Positions 51,015 to 60,034 of a stretch of 64,000 bases of DNA are shown here, in pieces (positions within the stretch are counted from its first letter, which is position 1; each line of letters starts with the position of its first letter). Source of the DNA: Lentisalinibacter sp964427415 (GTDB lineage Bacteria; Pseudomonadota; Gammaproteobacteria; Steroidobacterales; Woeseiaceae). The notes below the pieces were generated by a model, which was not told the DNA's origin, did not search any database, and saw only the letters and a program-made list of their open reading frames with translations. A program made the translations under genes and the position numbers. The DNA lies in assembly GCA_964427415.1 (NCBI GenBank), contig CAYRUH010000018.1, positions 3,927 through 67,926 on the forward strand. The letters run 5' to 3'.

Positions 51015-52331
51015 TCAGCTCGCTTCGGGCAGCGGCCGTGCCGGTGACGGCGGTGCCTCCATCGGCTTGCGGTCGGTGAGAAACGGGATCAGCAGTATCG
51101 GCACCGCGACCAGCGCGGTATCCAGGTAGAACATCGCGCTGTAACCCCACGCATCCACGGCGACGCCTTGCCAGGCGTTGGAATAGGAGATGGTCAGGTT
51201 CTGCAGTGCCATGAACCCCGTGAACTGGGTGGCGGCGACCGCCGGGTTGGTGAGCCCCATGAAGATGGCCGCGCCCACGCCGTAGTGCAGGCCCATGCAG
51301 AGGTAGAAAGCGAGGGCGACGGCGAAGTACTGGTTGACGGTGATGCCCTCGATGCCCGCTTCGCCGCCGACGGCAGCCGCCAGCCAGAGCGTGGGCAGCG
51401 TCGTCATGGCATAGAACAGCGCCAGCATGCGGCGCTTGCCGAGCCGGTCGGCGAGCCATCCGCCTGCCACGCAGCCGGCACCCGAGGTGATCATGGCGTA
51501 AATGTTGAGCGTGCCGATCTGGCTGTCGCTCATGCCGAGGTCGACCTGCAGCGCGGTGGAGACCGCGCCGGAGAGTGCCATGGCGCCGATCGGCGTCAGC
51601 GCGAAGAGTACGCCGATCAGCGGGCCCGTGCCGGAGCGGAACAGCCCGATGCCGAGTTCCCGTGCGAAACCGGTGACGGAGTCGCGGAACGCGCGCCAGA
51701 CGCCGCGCAGCCGCGCGGCCGCCGCTGCTCCGGCTGCCGGGTCCCGGACGAAGAACACCACGAAGGTGAGCACCAGGCATAGCAGCAGCGCGACGTAGAG
51801 GAAGGAGACGTCGAAGCCGTACAGGCCGGCGACGAACATGGCGCCGCCGCCGCCGAGACCCTGGCCGATGTAGGCGCCGGCAAACATGAAGCCGTTGCCC
51901 TGGGCGCGCTCCTCCTCGCGCAGGCTGCTCACCGCGAGCGAATCGATGGCCACGTCGCAGGTGGCGGCGAACACGTTGTGCACGATCACCATGGTGATGA
52001 GCAGGTCGAAGTGCCGGGTGTAGTCTAGCTGGGCGACGAAGTACAGCGTGACGATCATCAGCACCTGGCACAGCACGATCCAGGCCTTGCGCCCGCCGTA
52101 GCGGTTCAGCGTGACCAGGTCCACCAGCGGCGCCCAGGCCCACTTGAACGCCCAGGGCAGATAGAACGAGGCGACGAAGGCGCCGACCTGGGCCACGTCC
52201 ACGCCGGCCCGGCGCATGTAGGTGGCGATGGCCACGGCGGCGAACCCGAGCGGGATGCCCTCGCAGATGTAGAGGATGCCGAAGGTGGTCAGGCGACCCC
52301 GGCGGGTATCGAGCATGTTTTTGGCAGACAA
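51015..52331 (-). CDS. AmpG-like MFS permease
   Basis: 438 residues, about 12 membrane segments. The segment FYLPWAFKWAWAPLVDLVTLNRYGGRKAWIV is characteristic of the AmpG-type MFS branch that carries muropeptides or acetyl-CoA-like solutes, and CDVAIDSLAVSSLREEERAQGNGF follows as expected. The C-terminal half is conserved (MALQNLTISYSNAWQGVAVD). Substrate unproven. Alone on its strand. Confidence 0.82.
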   Translation of the reverse strand: MSAKNMLDTRRGRLTTFGILYICEGIPLGFAAVAIATYMRRAGVDVAQVGAFVASFYLPWAFKWAWAPLVDLVTLNRYGGRKAWIVLCQVLMIVTLYFVAQLDYTRHFDLLITMVIVHNVFAATCDVAIDSLAVSSLREEERAQGNGFMFAGAYIGQGLGGGGAMFVAGLYGFDVSFLYVALLLCLVLTFVVFFVRDPAAGAAAAARLRGVWRAFRDSVTGFARELGIGLFRSGTGPLIGVLFALTPIGAMALSGAVSTALQVDLGMSDSQIGTLNIYAMITSGAGCVAGGWLADRLGKRRMLALFYAMTTLPTLWLAAAVGGEAGIEGITVNQYFAVALAFYLCMGLHYGVGAAIFMGLTNPAVAATQFTGFMALQNLTISYSNAWQGVAVDAWGYSAMFYLDTALVAVPILLIPFLTDRKPMEAPPSPARPLPEAS

Positions 52332-52432
52332 GGCGTTCCCCCGCCGGATCCCGCGAGCAGTGTACCTTTTTTCCGGCCGGGCAATGGCCGCGGTGCTAAG
52401 CTCTAAGGAACGGGGTGCCGAGCGGGGGCTTC

Positions 52433-52654
52433 ATGGGGACCCACTACATCCTGATCGATTACGAGAATGTTCAGCCGGACGATCTGGCGCCGCTGCACGC
52501 TCATGCGACTGGCCATTCCCATTTCGGCCGCGAACTCGACTTCGACGGGGTGCAGGCGCTGGTGGACGCACTCGTGGAGCGGGGCTGCGTGCGCTTCGAG
52601 GGCGAGACGGTGCACTACGCGCGCCCGATCCCGCCTGCACACCCGATTGTCTGA
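52433..52654 (+). pseudogene. Remnant of a PIN/NYN-like protein with internal deletion
   Basis: 73 codons. The first 20 residues (MGTHYILIDYENVQPDDLAP) match the start of a PIN-like family that is normally about 200 residues; the last 35 (LDFDGVQALVDALVERGC, then VRFEGETVHYARP) resemble that family's C-terminal module. The roughly 130 residues between, with the rest of the active site, are missing and the frame is kept. It could be a decayed gene or, less likely, a functional mini-protein. Confidence 0.65.
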
Positions 52655-52657
52655 TGG

Positions 52658-52680
52658 GTCGGGGCTGAAGCCCCTCCTAC
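52658..52680. repeat. REP unit, inverted
   Basis: GTC, GGGGCTGAAGCCCC, TCCTAC, directly after the PIN-like remnant. Confidence 0.88.
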
Positions 52681-52710
52681 AGCGATACGAGCGTGGGCTA
52701 TCATGCCGCC

Positions 52711-53166
52711 ATGAACAAGACGCTGTACCTGCCGGCTCTCGCCGGCGCCATCCTCCTGCTGGCAGGCTGCGCCACCATGAGCGGATCCGAACTCGATCTT
52801 ACCGAAGCAGGCCGGCTGCCGCCGTGCCCGTCCACGCCGAACTGCGTTTCCAGCGACGCCGACCCGGACGACGGCACACACTACATAAAGCCGCTGCAGA
52901 TCGACGGCGATCTGCAGGCCGCCTGGCAGCGGCTGGTCGCCTACGTGGAGGGCGACTCCTCGTACACCATCGTCGAGCAGCGCGAGAACTACCTGCGCGC
53001 AGAGGCCCGTACCAGGATTCTGCGCTTCGTCGACGACGTCGTCTTCCACCTGCGGCCGGCGGAGGGCGTGATCGCGATGCGCTCGTCGTCGCGGCTCGGC
53101 TACTCCGACCTGGGCAAGAACCGCGGCCGGCTGGAAGCCGTTCGCGAAGTGCTGAATCCGACGTAG
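52711..53166 (+). CDS. DUF1499 lipoprotein
   Basis: 151 residues. The start at 52711 gives a lipoprotein signal with lipobox LAGC near residue 20. PPCPSTPNCVSS and the C-terminal RSSSRLGYSDLGKNRGRLEAVRE are the DUF1499 signatures. Function unknown. Its TAG stop is the GTAG foot of the next REP. Confidence 0.88.
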   Translation: MNKTLYLPALAGAILLLAGCATMSGSELDLTEAGRLPPCPSTPNCVSSDADPDDGTHYIKPLQIDGDLQAAWQRLVAYVEGDSSYTIVEQRENYLRAEARTRILRFVDDVVFHLRPAEGVIAMRSSSRLGYSDLGKNRGRLEAVREVLNPT

Positions 53167-53220
53167 GAGGGGCTTTAGCCCCGATTCCTTACCCCAATCT
53201 GGCCTGAAGGCCCTTCCTAC
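53163..53220. repeat. REP pair in opposite orientation (BIME-like)
   Basis: GTAGGAG, GGGCTTTAGCCCC, GAT, then the inverted ATCT-GGCCTGAAGGCC-CTTCCTAC. Stem pairs differ between the two units but each stays complementary. Confidence 0.88.
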
Positions 53221-53247
53221 ATTTCTTTTCATGAAACAGAGCCTGCC

Positions 53248-54663
53248 ATGTTGAAACGCCTCACCCTTCTCTCCGCACTCCTGCCCGTCACCGCCTTCGC
53301 CCAAAGCGGCTACTTCATCGACTGGGATGCGGTAGGCGAGGAATCCATCGGCTACCTCGTCGACCTGGTACAGATCGAGTCCGTTAATCCGCCGGGCAAC
53401 GAGACCGAGGTGGCCGAGTATCTGCGCGACGTGCTGGCGGCCGAGAGCATCGAGTCCGAGATGTATGCGCTGGACCCCGACCGCGCCAATCTCGTGACCC
53501 GCTACGAGGGCAACGGCACGAAGGCGCCGATCCTGATCATGGGGCACACTGACGTGGTAGGCGTGCAGGTGGAGAAGTGGGCCGAGCCGCCGTTCAGTGG
53601 CCTTCGCAAGGACGGCTACGTCTGGGGCCGCGGCACACTGGACGACAAGGACAACGTCACCGCCGGCCTGATGGTGATCCTGATGCTGCACCGGCTCGGC
53701 GTGGAGATGGACCGGGACATCATCTTCCTCGCGGAGGCCGGCGAGGAGGGCACGCCGCAGTGGGGCATCACCTACATGATCGAGAATCACTGGGACAAGA
53801 TCGTGGCGGAATACGCCATCGCCGAGGGTGGCACCAACCGGCTCGAGGACGGGGAGGTGAAGGTGGTCGGCATCCAGACCACGGAGAAGATGCCGCGGCG
53901 GGCGACGCTGGTGGCGCGCGGCACCGCGGGGCACGGTTCGATGCCGCGCACGGATAACGCGATCACCATGCTGGCCGAGGCGGTGGCGGAGGCGGGCAAC
54001 TGGGAGACGCCGGTCCGGCTGAACGAGACCACGCGCGCGTATTTCCGCCGCATGGCGGAGCTGACCGACGGCGAGACGTCGTGGCGTTACGCCAATGTCG
54101 ATAATCCGGAGTACCAGGACGAGATCGATGCGTGGTTCCGGGAGAACGACCCCTATCACTACTCGGCACTCAGGACCTCGGTGGTGCCGACCATCGTCGA
54201 CGGCGGCTTCCGCCGCAACGTGATCCCGTCCGAGGCGGAGGCCATGCTGGATATCCGCATGCTGCCCGGCGAGGACGTCGACGGCTTCTACGGAACGCTC
54301 GCCGCACTCATCGACAACCCGGCCATCGAGATCGTACCGGAGGAGATCTACCGGCCGGAGGCGCCGCCGTCGGGCATCGACAACGAGATGTTCCAGGTGA
54401 TCGAGGGCGTGGCCGAGCGGCTCTACCCCGGCTCGACCACCCTGCCGGTGATGGCTACCGGCGCCACCGACATGTCCCAGCTGCGCGCGAAGGGCGTGCA
54501 GGCCTACGGCATCGGTCCGGCGCGCACCCTCGCCGAGATCAACAGCCGCTACGGCGCCCACAGCGACAACGAGCGCGTGGCCGAGGAATCCCTGCAGGAG
54601 ATGGTGCGCTTCCTGTGGGAGATCGTGATGGAGATCGGCGCGGCGGAGCCGTCCGCGCGGTGA
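53248..54663 (+). CDS. Exported M20-family metallopeptidase
   Basis: 471 residues. Signal peptide to about residue 19 (AFAQ). Metal-binding and catalytic residues: H100-x-D102 (MGHTDVV), D132 (TLDDKDN), E167-E168 (AEAGEEGTP); the dimerisation domain carries GTAGHGSMPRTDN. Typical of carboxypeptidase/dipeptidase-like M20 enzymes. Substrate unknown. The kinase-phospholyase fusion starts 7 bases after its stop, so co-expression is likely. Confidence 0.92.
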   Translation: MLKRLTLLSALLPVTAFAQSGYFIDWDAVGEESIGYLVDLVQIESVNPPGNETEVAEYLRDVLAAESIESEMYALDPDRANLVTRYEGNGTKAPILIMGHTDVVGVQVEKWAEPPFSGLRKDGYVWGRGTLDDKDNVTAGLMVILMLHRLGVEMDRDIIFLAEAGEEGTPQWGITYMIENHWDKIVAEYAIAEGGTNRLEDGEVKVVGIQTTEKMPRRATLVARGTAGHGSMPRTDNAITMLAEAVAEAGNWETPVRLNETTRAYFRRMAELTDGETSWRYANVDNPEYQDEIDAWFRENDPYHYSALRTSVVPTIVDGGFRRNVIPSEAEAMLDIRMLPGEDVDGFYGTLAALIDNPAIEIVPEEIYRPEAPPSGIDNEMFQVIEGVAERLYPGSTTLPVMATGATDMSQLRAKGVQAYGIGPARTLAEINSRYGAHSDNERVAEESLQEMVRFLWEIVMEIGAAEPSAR

Positions 54664-54670
54664 TGCGCCG

Positions 54671-57097
54671 GTGAGCGCCAATCCGAGCGACTATGCGAGC
54701 GACGATCCGCTGCGGCTGATGACCACCCCGGCTCCGGAGATCTCGCCGGAGCAGGCTGTGGACCTGGTGCGCGACCGCTACGCCCTCGTCGGCAGCGCCA
54801 CTCCGCTCGACAGCGAGCGCGACCGGAATTTCCGCTACACGGCGGACGACGGCCGCGAGTTCGTGCTGAAAATCTCCAATGCCGCCGAATCGCCGGCCGT
54901 GCTCGACTTCCAGGCGCGGGCGCTCGACCACATTGCCCGAACGGCGCCGGAGCTGCCCGTGCCGCGCATCGAGCCGGGATCGGACGGTGAGTTGCTGCAG
55001 GCGGTGGAACTGACCGGCGGACGCAGTCACGTGCGTCTGGTGAGTTATCTGCCCGGCATGCCGGTGGGCGACGTTCCCTCGACACCGGAACTCAGGCGGC
55101 ATCTCGGCGCCACGCTGGCGGCGCTCGGCCGCGCCCTGCAGGGCTTCTTCCATCCGGCCGCGCGGCATCCGCTGCTGTGGGACGTCAACCAGACGGCGGC
55201 GGTACGCGGGCTCTGCGTGCATATCGAAGAGCGCCGCGGCCGGGAGCTCGCCGAGCGGGTCTTCGCGCGGCATGCGGCGCACGGTACGCAGGCGCTCGGG
55301 GCACTGCGTGCCCAGGTGATCCACAACGACTTCAATCCGGATAACGTGTTGGTGAGTGTCGACGAGACGGAACGGGTGAGCGGCATCATCGACTTCGGCG
55401 ACATGGTGCACGCCCCGCTGGCGAACGATCTCGCCGTGCTGGCGGCCTACCAGGTGGTTGGCCGGGACGATGTGGTCGCGGTGCTGGCCGAGATCGCAGC
55501 CGCCTTCCACGCCGTGCGGCCGCTGGAGCCGGCCGAGGTCGACCTCCTGTTCCACCTCGTGCAGCTGCGGCTTGCGACCTCGGTCGCAATCTGCGCCTGG
55601 CGGGCGAGGGAGCACCCGGAGAACGTCGACTACATCCTCGGCGGTCACGCGGCCTCCCTGCGCACGATGGAGCAGCTGGAGGCCATCGATGAACGGGAAG
55701 CGACGCGGGTGCTGCGGCGCGCACTCGCGCTGCCTGCCGTCAGCGGGCTGCGCGGCGATCCCGGCAACGCCGACGGCCAGGACGACGGCCAGGACGACGG
55801 CGCGCGCGATGCGGCCCTGCGCGAGCGGCGTCACTCACTGCTCGGACCCGTGCTCTCGCTCACTTACGACGAGCCGCTGCACATCGTCCGCGGCGAGGGC
55901 GTCTGGCTGTATGACGCAGCGGGCCGCGCGTATCTCGACGCCTACAACAACGTCGCCTGCGTCGGCCATTGCCATCCGGTGGTGGCCGAGGCGATCGCGC
56001 GCCAGTCGCGCACGCTGAACACCAATACCCGCTACCTGCACGAGTACATCCTGGACTACGCCGAGCGTCTCGGTGCGCGGCTGCCCGGAGAACTCTCCGT
56101 CTGCTTCTTCGTCTGCACCGGCAGCGAGGCCAACGATCTGGCCTGGCAGATGGCCCAGGCGGTCACCGGCGGGGACGGCGCGATTGTCAGCCGCAATGCC
56201 TACCACGGCAACACCACGGCGGTGGCCGCGTTCTCGCCGGAGGAGCTGCCGGAGCGCCGCACGCCCGACTGGGTGGCGACGGTGCCGGCGCCGGACGTCT
56301 ACAACGGGCCGTTCCGCGGCGAGGATGCAGCGGCGCGGTATGCCGGGAAACTGGACGAGGCGATCGCCTCGCTCGCCGACCGGGGCCATCGCCCGGCCGC
56401 GTTCTTCGTCGATACCATCTGGTCCAGCGACGGCATCTTCGCCGCCCCGGCGGGCTATCTCGCCGATGCCTGGCAACGGGTGCGCGCGGCCGGCGGGGTC
56501 TGCGTGGCCGACGAGGTGCAGGCCGGCTTCGCCCGCACCGGCGATCATTTCTGGGGGTTCGAGCTGCAGGGCGTGGTGCCGGACATCGTCACGCTCGGCA
56601 AACCCATGGGCAACGGCCATCCGCTGGCGGCGGTGATCACCACGCCTGACATCGCCGGGCGCTTCGCTGGCGAGTCCGAGTACTTCAATACCTTCGGCGG
56701 CAACCCCGTGTCCTGTGCGGCAGGGCTCGCGGTACTGGACGTGCTCGAGCACGAAGCGTTGCAGGAGAACGCCCGGTCGACCGGTTGGTATCTGCGCGAG
56801 GGGCTACGCGAGCTGCAGTCGCGGCATGCGGCCATCGGCGACGTGCGCGGGGCGGGGCTGTTCGCCGGCGTGGAGCTGGTGCGCGGCCGTGAGTCGCGGG
56901 AGCCGGGGCCGGGAGTGGCCCGCGCCGTCATGAACGGGATGCGCCGCGAGGGCGTGCTGGTCGGGCGCACGGGGCTCGCCGACAATGTGCTGAAAATACG
57001 CCCGCCGCTGGTCTTCTCCCGGCAGCACGCGGACCGGCTCGTCGAGGCGATGGACCGCGTCCTCGCCGGAGTCCGGTTCGAGACGGCAGCCGGATAA
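54671..57097 (+). CDS. Fusion of APH-type kinase and class III aminotransferase-like phospholyase
   Basis: 808 residues. The N-terminal half is an aminoglycoside-phosphotransferase-fold kinase (VIHNDFNPDNVLV with catalytic D220; IIDFGDM near 240), of the hydroxylysine/homoserine kinase-like branch. A short acidic linker with a 12-bp repeat (DGQDDGQDDG, around 371-380) leads to a PLP enzyme with Schiff-base lysine K644 (TLGKPMGNG), related to the AGXT2-like ethanolamine-phosphate or phosphohydroxylysine phospholyases. The kinase probably makes the phosphoester the lyase then eliminates. GTG start. The substrate is not determined; both active sites look intact. Confidence 0.88.
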   Translation: MSANPSDYASDDPLRLMTTPAPEISPEQAVDLVRDRYALVGSATPLDSERDRNFRYTADDGREFVLKISNAAESPAVLDFQARALDHIARTAPELPVPRIEPGSDGELLQAVELTGGRSHVRLVSYLPGMPVGDVPSTPELRRHLGATLAALGRALQGFFHPAARHPLLWDVNQTAAVRGLCVHIEERRGRELAERVFARHAAHGTQALGALRAQVIHNDFNPDNVLVSVDETERVSGIIDFGDMVHAPLANDLAVLAAYQVVGRDDVVAVLAEIAAAFHAVRPLEPAEVDLLFHLVQLRLATSVAICAWRAREHPENVDYILGGHAASLRTMEQLEAIDEREATRVLRRALALPAVSGLRGDPGNADGQDDGQDDGARDAALRERRHSLLGPVLSLTYDEPLHIVRGEGVWLYDAAGRAYLDAYNNVACVGHCHPVVAEAIARQSRTLNTNTRYLHEYILDYAERLGARLPGELSVCFFVCTGSEANDLAWQMAQAVTGGDGAIVSRNAYHGNTTAVAAFSPEELPERRTPDWVATVPAPDVYNGPFRGEDAAARYAGKLDEAIASLADRGHRPAAFFVDTIWSSDGIFAAPAGYLADAWQRVRAAGGVCVADEVQAGFARTGDHFWGFELQGVVPDIVTLGKPMGNGHPLAAVITTPDIAGRFAGESEYFNTFGGNPVSCAAGLAVLDVLEHEALQENARSTGWYLREGLRELQSRHAAIGDVRGAGLFAGVELVRGRESREPGPGVARAVMNGMRREGVLVGRTGLADNVLKIRPPLVFSRQHADRLVEAMDRVLAGVRFETAAG

Positions 57098-57143
57098 CCG
57101 TTACACTGCCGGTGGATTAATGGAAGAAACAGGAGTTTGCTGC

Positions 57144-57353
57144 ATGGAAGACCATGTCTACAAGCAGATCGACGTCACCGGTTCATCGACGCTCGGCACG
57201 GACGATGCCATCGCGAAGGCGATCAGGAAGGCCGGCGAGTCCGTGAAACACATGGACTGGTTCAAGGTCACCGAGACGCGCGGCTACATCGAAGGCGACG
57301 CGGTCAAGTACTGGCAGGTGACCGTGAAGATCGGGTTCCGGATAGAGGATTGA
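57144..57353 (+). CDS. Dodecin family flavin-binding protein
   Basis: 69 residues. YKQIDVTGSS, then TDDAIAKAIRKAG and HMDWFKVTETRGYI with the flavin-stacking tryptophan, match dodecin, a dodecameric flavin store. Start at 57144 with AGGAG 8 bases upstream; a longer start at 57120 lacks a ribosome site. Flavin storage could serve the flavin or F420-type enzymes, but that is not shown. Confidence 0.92.
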   Translation: MEDHVYKQIDVTGSSTLGTDDAIAKAIRKAGESVKHMDWFKVTETRGYIEGDAVKYWQVTVKIGFRIED

Positions 57354-57357
57354 CCCC

Positions 57358-57440
57358 GTAGGAGGGGATTTATCCCCGATTCATATCCCCGATTCATGAA
57401 CCCGGATCGGGCCTGAAGTCGGGCCTGAAGGCCCTTGTAC
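57358..57440. repeat. REP cluster with compensating stem change
   Basis: GTAGGAG, GGGATTTATCCC, GAT, then partial copies and an inverted unit GGGCCTGAAGGCCC, TTGTAC. Here the stem is GGGGAT/ATCCCC, changed on both sides from the common form. Confidence 0.85.
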
Positions 57441-57448
57441 ATGAATGC

Positions 57449-58543
57449 TCAGCGGGTCACGCGCCAGAGGGTGCCCGGCTCGCCTTCCGCCAGGAGGTAG
57501 AGGGCCCCGTCGGGTCCGGTGGCCACGTCGCGGATGCGCTCGCCGATCTCCCCGAACAGCACTTCTTCGCCGACGATCTCGCCATCCTCGACGTCCAGGC
57601 GGCGCACGTCCTGGTCGACCAGCGCGCCTGCGAACAGGTCGCCCCGCCACTCGGGGAACAGCGCGCCCTCGTACACCGTCAGCCCGGACGGCGCGATGGA
57701 CGGCGTCCACACGTGCAGCGGCTGGCGCATGCCCTCCATCCCGGTGAAGGGCGAGACGTAGGCGCCGTTGTAGTCCAGCCCGTAGGTGACGACCGGCCAG
57801 CCGTAGTTGACGCCGGGCTCGATGACGTTGACCTCGTCGCCGCCCTTCGGGCCGTGCTCGTGCAGCCAGACGGTGCCGTCGGAGGCCACCGAGAGGCCCT
57901 GGGGATTGCGATGGCCGTAGCTCCAGACATAGGGCGCCTCGGGGAACGGACTGCCTTCGGCCGGCGAGCCGTCCGGATTCATGCGTATCACCTTGCCCAT
58001 CCGGCTGCCGAGTTCCTGGGCGGCCTCCCGGTAGTCGAAACCGTCGCCGGTGGTGAGCAGCAGCGTGCCGTCGGCGAGCCAGGCCAGGCGGCCGCCGTAG
58101 TGCACCGGCGTGTCCTTGCGCGGCGTGACGCGGAAGATGACCTCGACGCCGGCGAGCGTGTCGCCCTCCAGTCGTGCACGGGCGACGGCGGTGGCGTTCG
58201 CATCCGGCGGCCCCTCCGCATAGGAGAGGTACAGCATGCCGCTGGTCTCGAAATCCGGCGCGGGCAACACGTCGAACAGGCCGCCCTGGCTCGCACGGTA
58301 GACGGCCGGCACGCCGCCGATGGGCTCGCCCACGGCGCCGTCGGCACTCACGCGCCGCAGTGTGCCGCCGAGTTCCGTGACCAGGAAGCCGCCCTCGGGC
58401 AGGAACGCGATGCACCAGGGCATGTCGAGGCCGCCGGTGACGGTCTCCAGCCGGTAGTCCGGCGTGTCAGCTGCGGCATCCTGCGCACCGGCGAACGCCG
58501 GCACGGCAGCGAGAACGAGGCAGAGGACGAGGCGCTGGCACAT
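57449..58543 (-). CDS. yliI: PQQ-dependent aldose sugar dehydrogenase-like protein
   Basis: 364 residues. Signal peptide to about residue 20. GLDMPWCIAFLPEGGFLVTE, RVTPRKDTPVHYGGRLAW, TTGDGFDYREAAQ, GHRNPQGLS, HGPKGGDEVN and NYGWPVV are the repeated blade motifs of soluble glucose/aldose sugar dehydrogenases of the YliI type, including the likely PQQ- and calcium-contact residues. No PQQ synthesis gene is in the window. Periplasmic. Confidence 0.93.
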   Translation of the reverse strand: MCQRLVLCLVLAAVPAFAGAQDAAADTPDYRLETVTGGLDMPWCIAFLPEGGFLVTELGGTLRRVSADGAVGEPIGGVPAVYRASQGGLFDVLPAPDFETSGMLYLSYAEGPPDANATAVARARLEGDTLAGVEVIFRVTPRKDTPVHYGGRLAWLADGTLLLTTGDGFDYREAAQELGSRMGKVIRMNPDGSPAEGSPFPEAPYVWSYGHRNPQGLSVASDGTVWLHEHGPKGGDEVNVIEPGVNYGWPVVTYGLDYNGAYVSPFTGMEGMRQPLHVWTPSIAPSGLTVYEGALFPEWRGDLFAGALVDQDVRRLDVEDGEIVGEEVLFGEIGERIRDVATGPDGALYLLAEGEPGTLWRVTR

Positions 58544-58624
58544 GACGGCTCCGATGCACGAACGATGACTGTGCTAGCCTAGCACCGGTTCCGGCACCGC
58601 TGTAGCGCGGGGAGGATGCAGGCG

Positions 58625-59059
58625 ATGTGGGCCAGACGGATCGGATCTTTCGTGCTCGCGGTGGCGGTGGCGTACCTGCTCGCCGTCATATCGGCCAGCC
58701 AGCATGTGGCAGCGAGCCTCGAAGGCATGGGCGCGGAGGTCGGCTTCGGCACCCGGCTCGGTATGATCGCCCACGATCTCGGTGGCATGGCCACCTCGTT
58801 CCTGCCCATGATCTTCATCGGTTTCCTGGTCGCCTTCGCCGTGGCGGCGCTGCTGGTGCGGTGGCTGCCGCGGGGCCGCTATCTCCTCTACAGCATCGCC
58901 GGTGCCGCGGCCATCGTGACCATCCACCTCGCACTGAACGCCGCCTTCGACATCACGCCGGTAGCCGTCGCCCGCAGCGCCGGCGGCCTGGCCGTGCAGG
59001 GACTGTGTGGCGCCGTGGGTGGGTATCTGTACGCCAGGATCACCCGCACAGCGAGGTAG
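58625..59059 (+). CDS. Small integral membrane protein, unknown
   Basis: 144 residues, four hydrophobic segments (about 8-25, 55-72, 85-103, 116-130). The ATG at 58625 sits 9 bases after GGAGG; an earlier in-frame ATG at 58616 touches it and is unlikely. No family recognised. The TAG stop is the GTAG foot of the next REP. Confidence 0.75.
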   Translation: MWARRIGSFVLAVAVAYLLAVISASQHVAASLEGMGAEVGFGTRLGMIAHDLGGMATSFLPMIFIGFLVAFAVAALLVRWLPRGRYLLYSIAGAAAIVTIHLALNAAFDITPVAVARSAGGLAVQGLCGAVGGYLYARITRTAR

Positions 59060-59123
59060 GAGGGCCTTCAGGCCCGATTGATGGCCCGATTGATGGCCGG
59101 ATCGGGGCTGAAGCCCCTCCTAC
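59056..59123. repeat. REP cluster, two full units and partial copies
   Basis: GTAGGAG, GGGCCTTCAGGCCC, GAT, then repeated partial ATGGCCCGAT, then the inverted ATC-GGGGCTGAAGCCCC-TCCTAC. Supplies the stop codons of both flanking convergent genes. Confidence 0.9.
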
Positions 59124-59230
59124 ACGTCTAGCGCAACCCGATCTGCCCCTCGTCCCGCACCCGGATCGCCGGCGTGAAGGCCGAGAACCAGTGTGACGAT
59201 CGCAATAACGGGGCGGGATAGTCGCTTCAC
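59120..59230 (-). CDS. Candidate small exported protein (36 residues)
   Basis: GTG start at 59230 with a strong AGGAGG 6 bases upstream. The product (MKRLSRPVIAIVTLVLGLH, then AGDPGAGRGADRVALDV) has a signal-peptide-like N-terminus. Its TAG stop comes from a REP foot. It is downstream of the methyltransferase gene on the same strand. Could be real or a chance frame. Confidence 0.4.
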   Translation of the reverse strand: MKRLSRPVIAIVTLVLGLHAGDPGAGRGADRVALDV

Positions 59231-59273
59231 GGCGGCCCTCCTGATTGGCGCGGATATCCGCGCTTGATCGAGA

Positions 59274-59867
59274 CTACGCCGCGTTGGCGGCAGCGTCGAG
59301 GCCGGCCGGTTGCTTCTCCCAGGTGAACACACGCATCGGCGGCACGTTCAGGATCTCGTGCTGGATGCGCGGTTCGCCCATCACCGGCCGCATGTAGTGC
59401 GCGACCCGGTCGGTGAACTGGTAGGCAACGAAGCGGCCGCCCGGCTTGAGTGCACCGTGGATCGCCTCGACGATCTCCCTGCACAGCTCGGGAGGCATCG
59501 TGGAGAACGGTATGCCGGAGACGACCGCATCAGCACCCTCGTGTCCGCGGCTGGCCAGCTGTTCGCCGATGGAACTCGCGCACCCGTGCACGATCTCGAA
59601 GCGCTCGTCGGCGATGGCTTGCAGCCCTGGTACGAAGTCGGCAGTCCGCTCGATGGCGATCAGGCGGCTGCCCTCGGCCATCGCGTCGAGCAAGGATAGC
59701 GTGGTGCCGCCCGTGCCGGCGCCCAGCTCCACGACGACCCCGGCGCGAGGCAGGCCGGCGGCCTCGACGGTGCGGCGTTTCAGGAATGCCGAGCTGGGGA
59801 CGACGGCGGCGACGACGCGGGGAGATTTCACAAACGCCTGGAAGAACGTCCAGGTCTCTTTCGGCAT
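59274..59867 (-). CDS. SAM-dependent methyltransferase, PmtA-like
   Basis: 197 residues. Start at 59867 (MPKETWTFFQAFVKSPRVVAAVVPSSAFLKRR), then VVVELGAGTGGTTLSLL (motif I) and GIPFSTMPPELC, resembling the soluble phospholipid N-methyltransferase family that converts phosphatidylethanolamine towards phosphatidylcholine. The longer frame to 59942 is unlikely. Family fairly sure; the lipid substrate is inferred. Confidence 0.85.
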   Translation of the reverse strand: MPKETWTFFQAFVKSPRVVAAVVPSSAFLKRRTVEAAGLPRAGVVVELGAGTGGTTLSLLDAMAEGSRLIAIERTADFVPGLQAIADERFEIVHGCASSIGEQLASRGHEGADAVVSGIPFSTMPPELCREIVEAIHGALKPGGRFVAYQFTDRVAHYMRPVMGEPRIQHEILNVPPMRVFTWEKQPAGLDAAANAA

Positions 59868-59963
59868 TGAGGGCTCCAATTCGGCGTCTGCGACCGGTTC
59901 TTGTGACCTGCGTAGGCTTGCATCCCCGCGGCCCGGCGTCAAGCCGCCGCCGCGAGCAGATTC

Positions 59964-60034
59964 GTAGGAGGGGCTTCAGCCCCGACCTCCTCGAGGGCTT
60001 CAGCCCCGACCTCCTCGAAGGCTTCAGCCCCGAC
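59964..60034. repeat. REP cluster with three nearly identical hairpins
   Basis: GTAGGAG, GGGCTTCAGCCCC, GAC is followed by two partial copies (CCTCCTCGAGGGCTTCAGC-type). The last hairpin carries the TGA stop of the carbonic anhydrase gene on the other strand. Confidence 0.85.
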
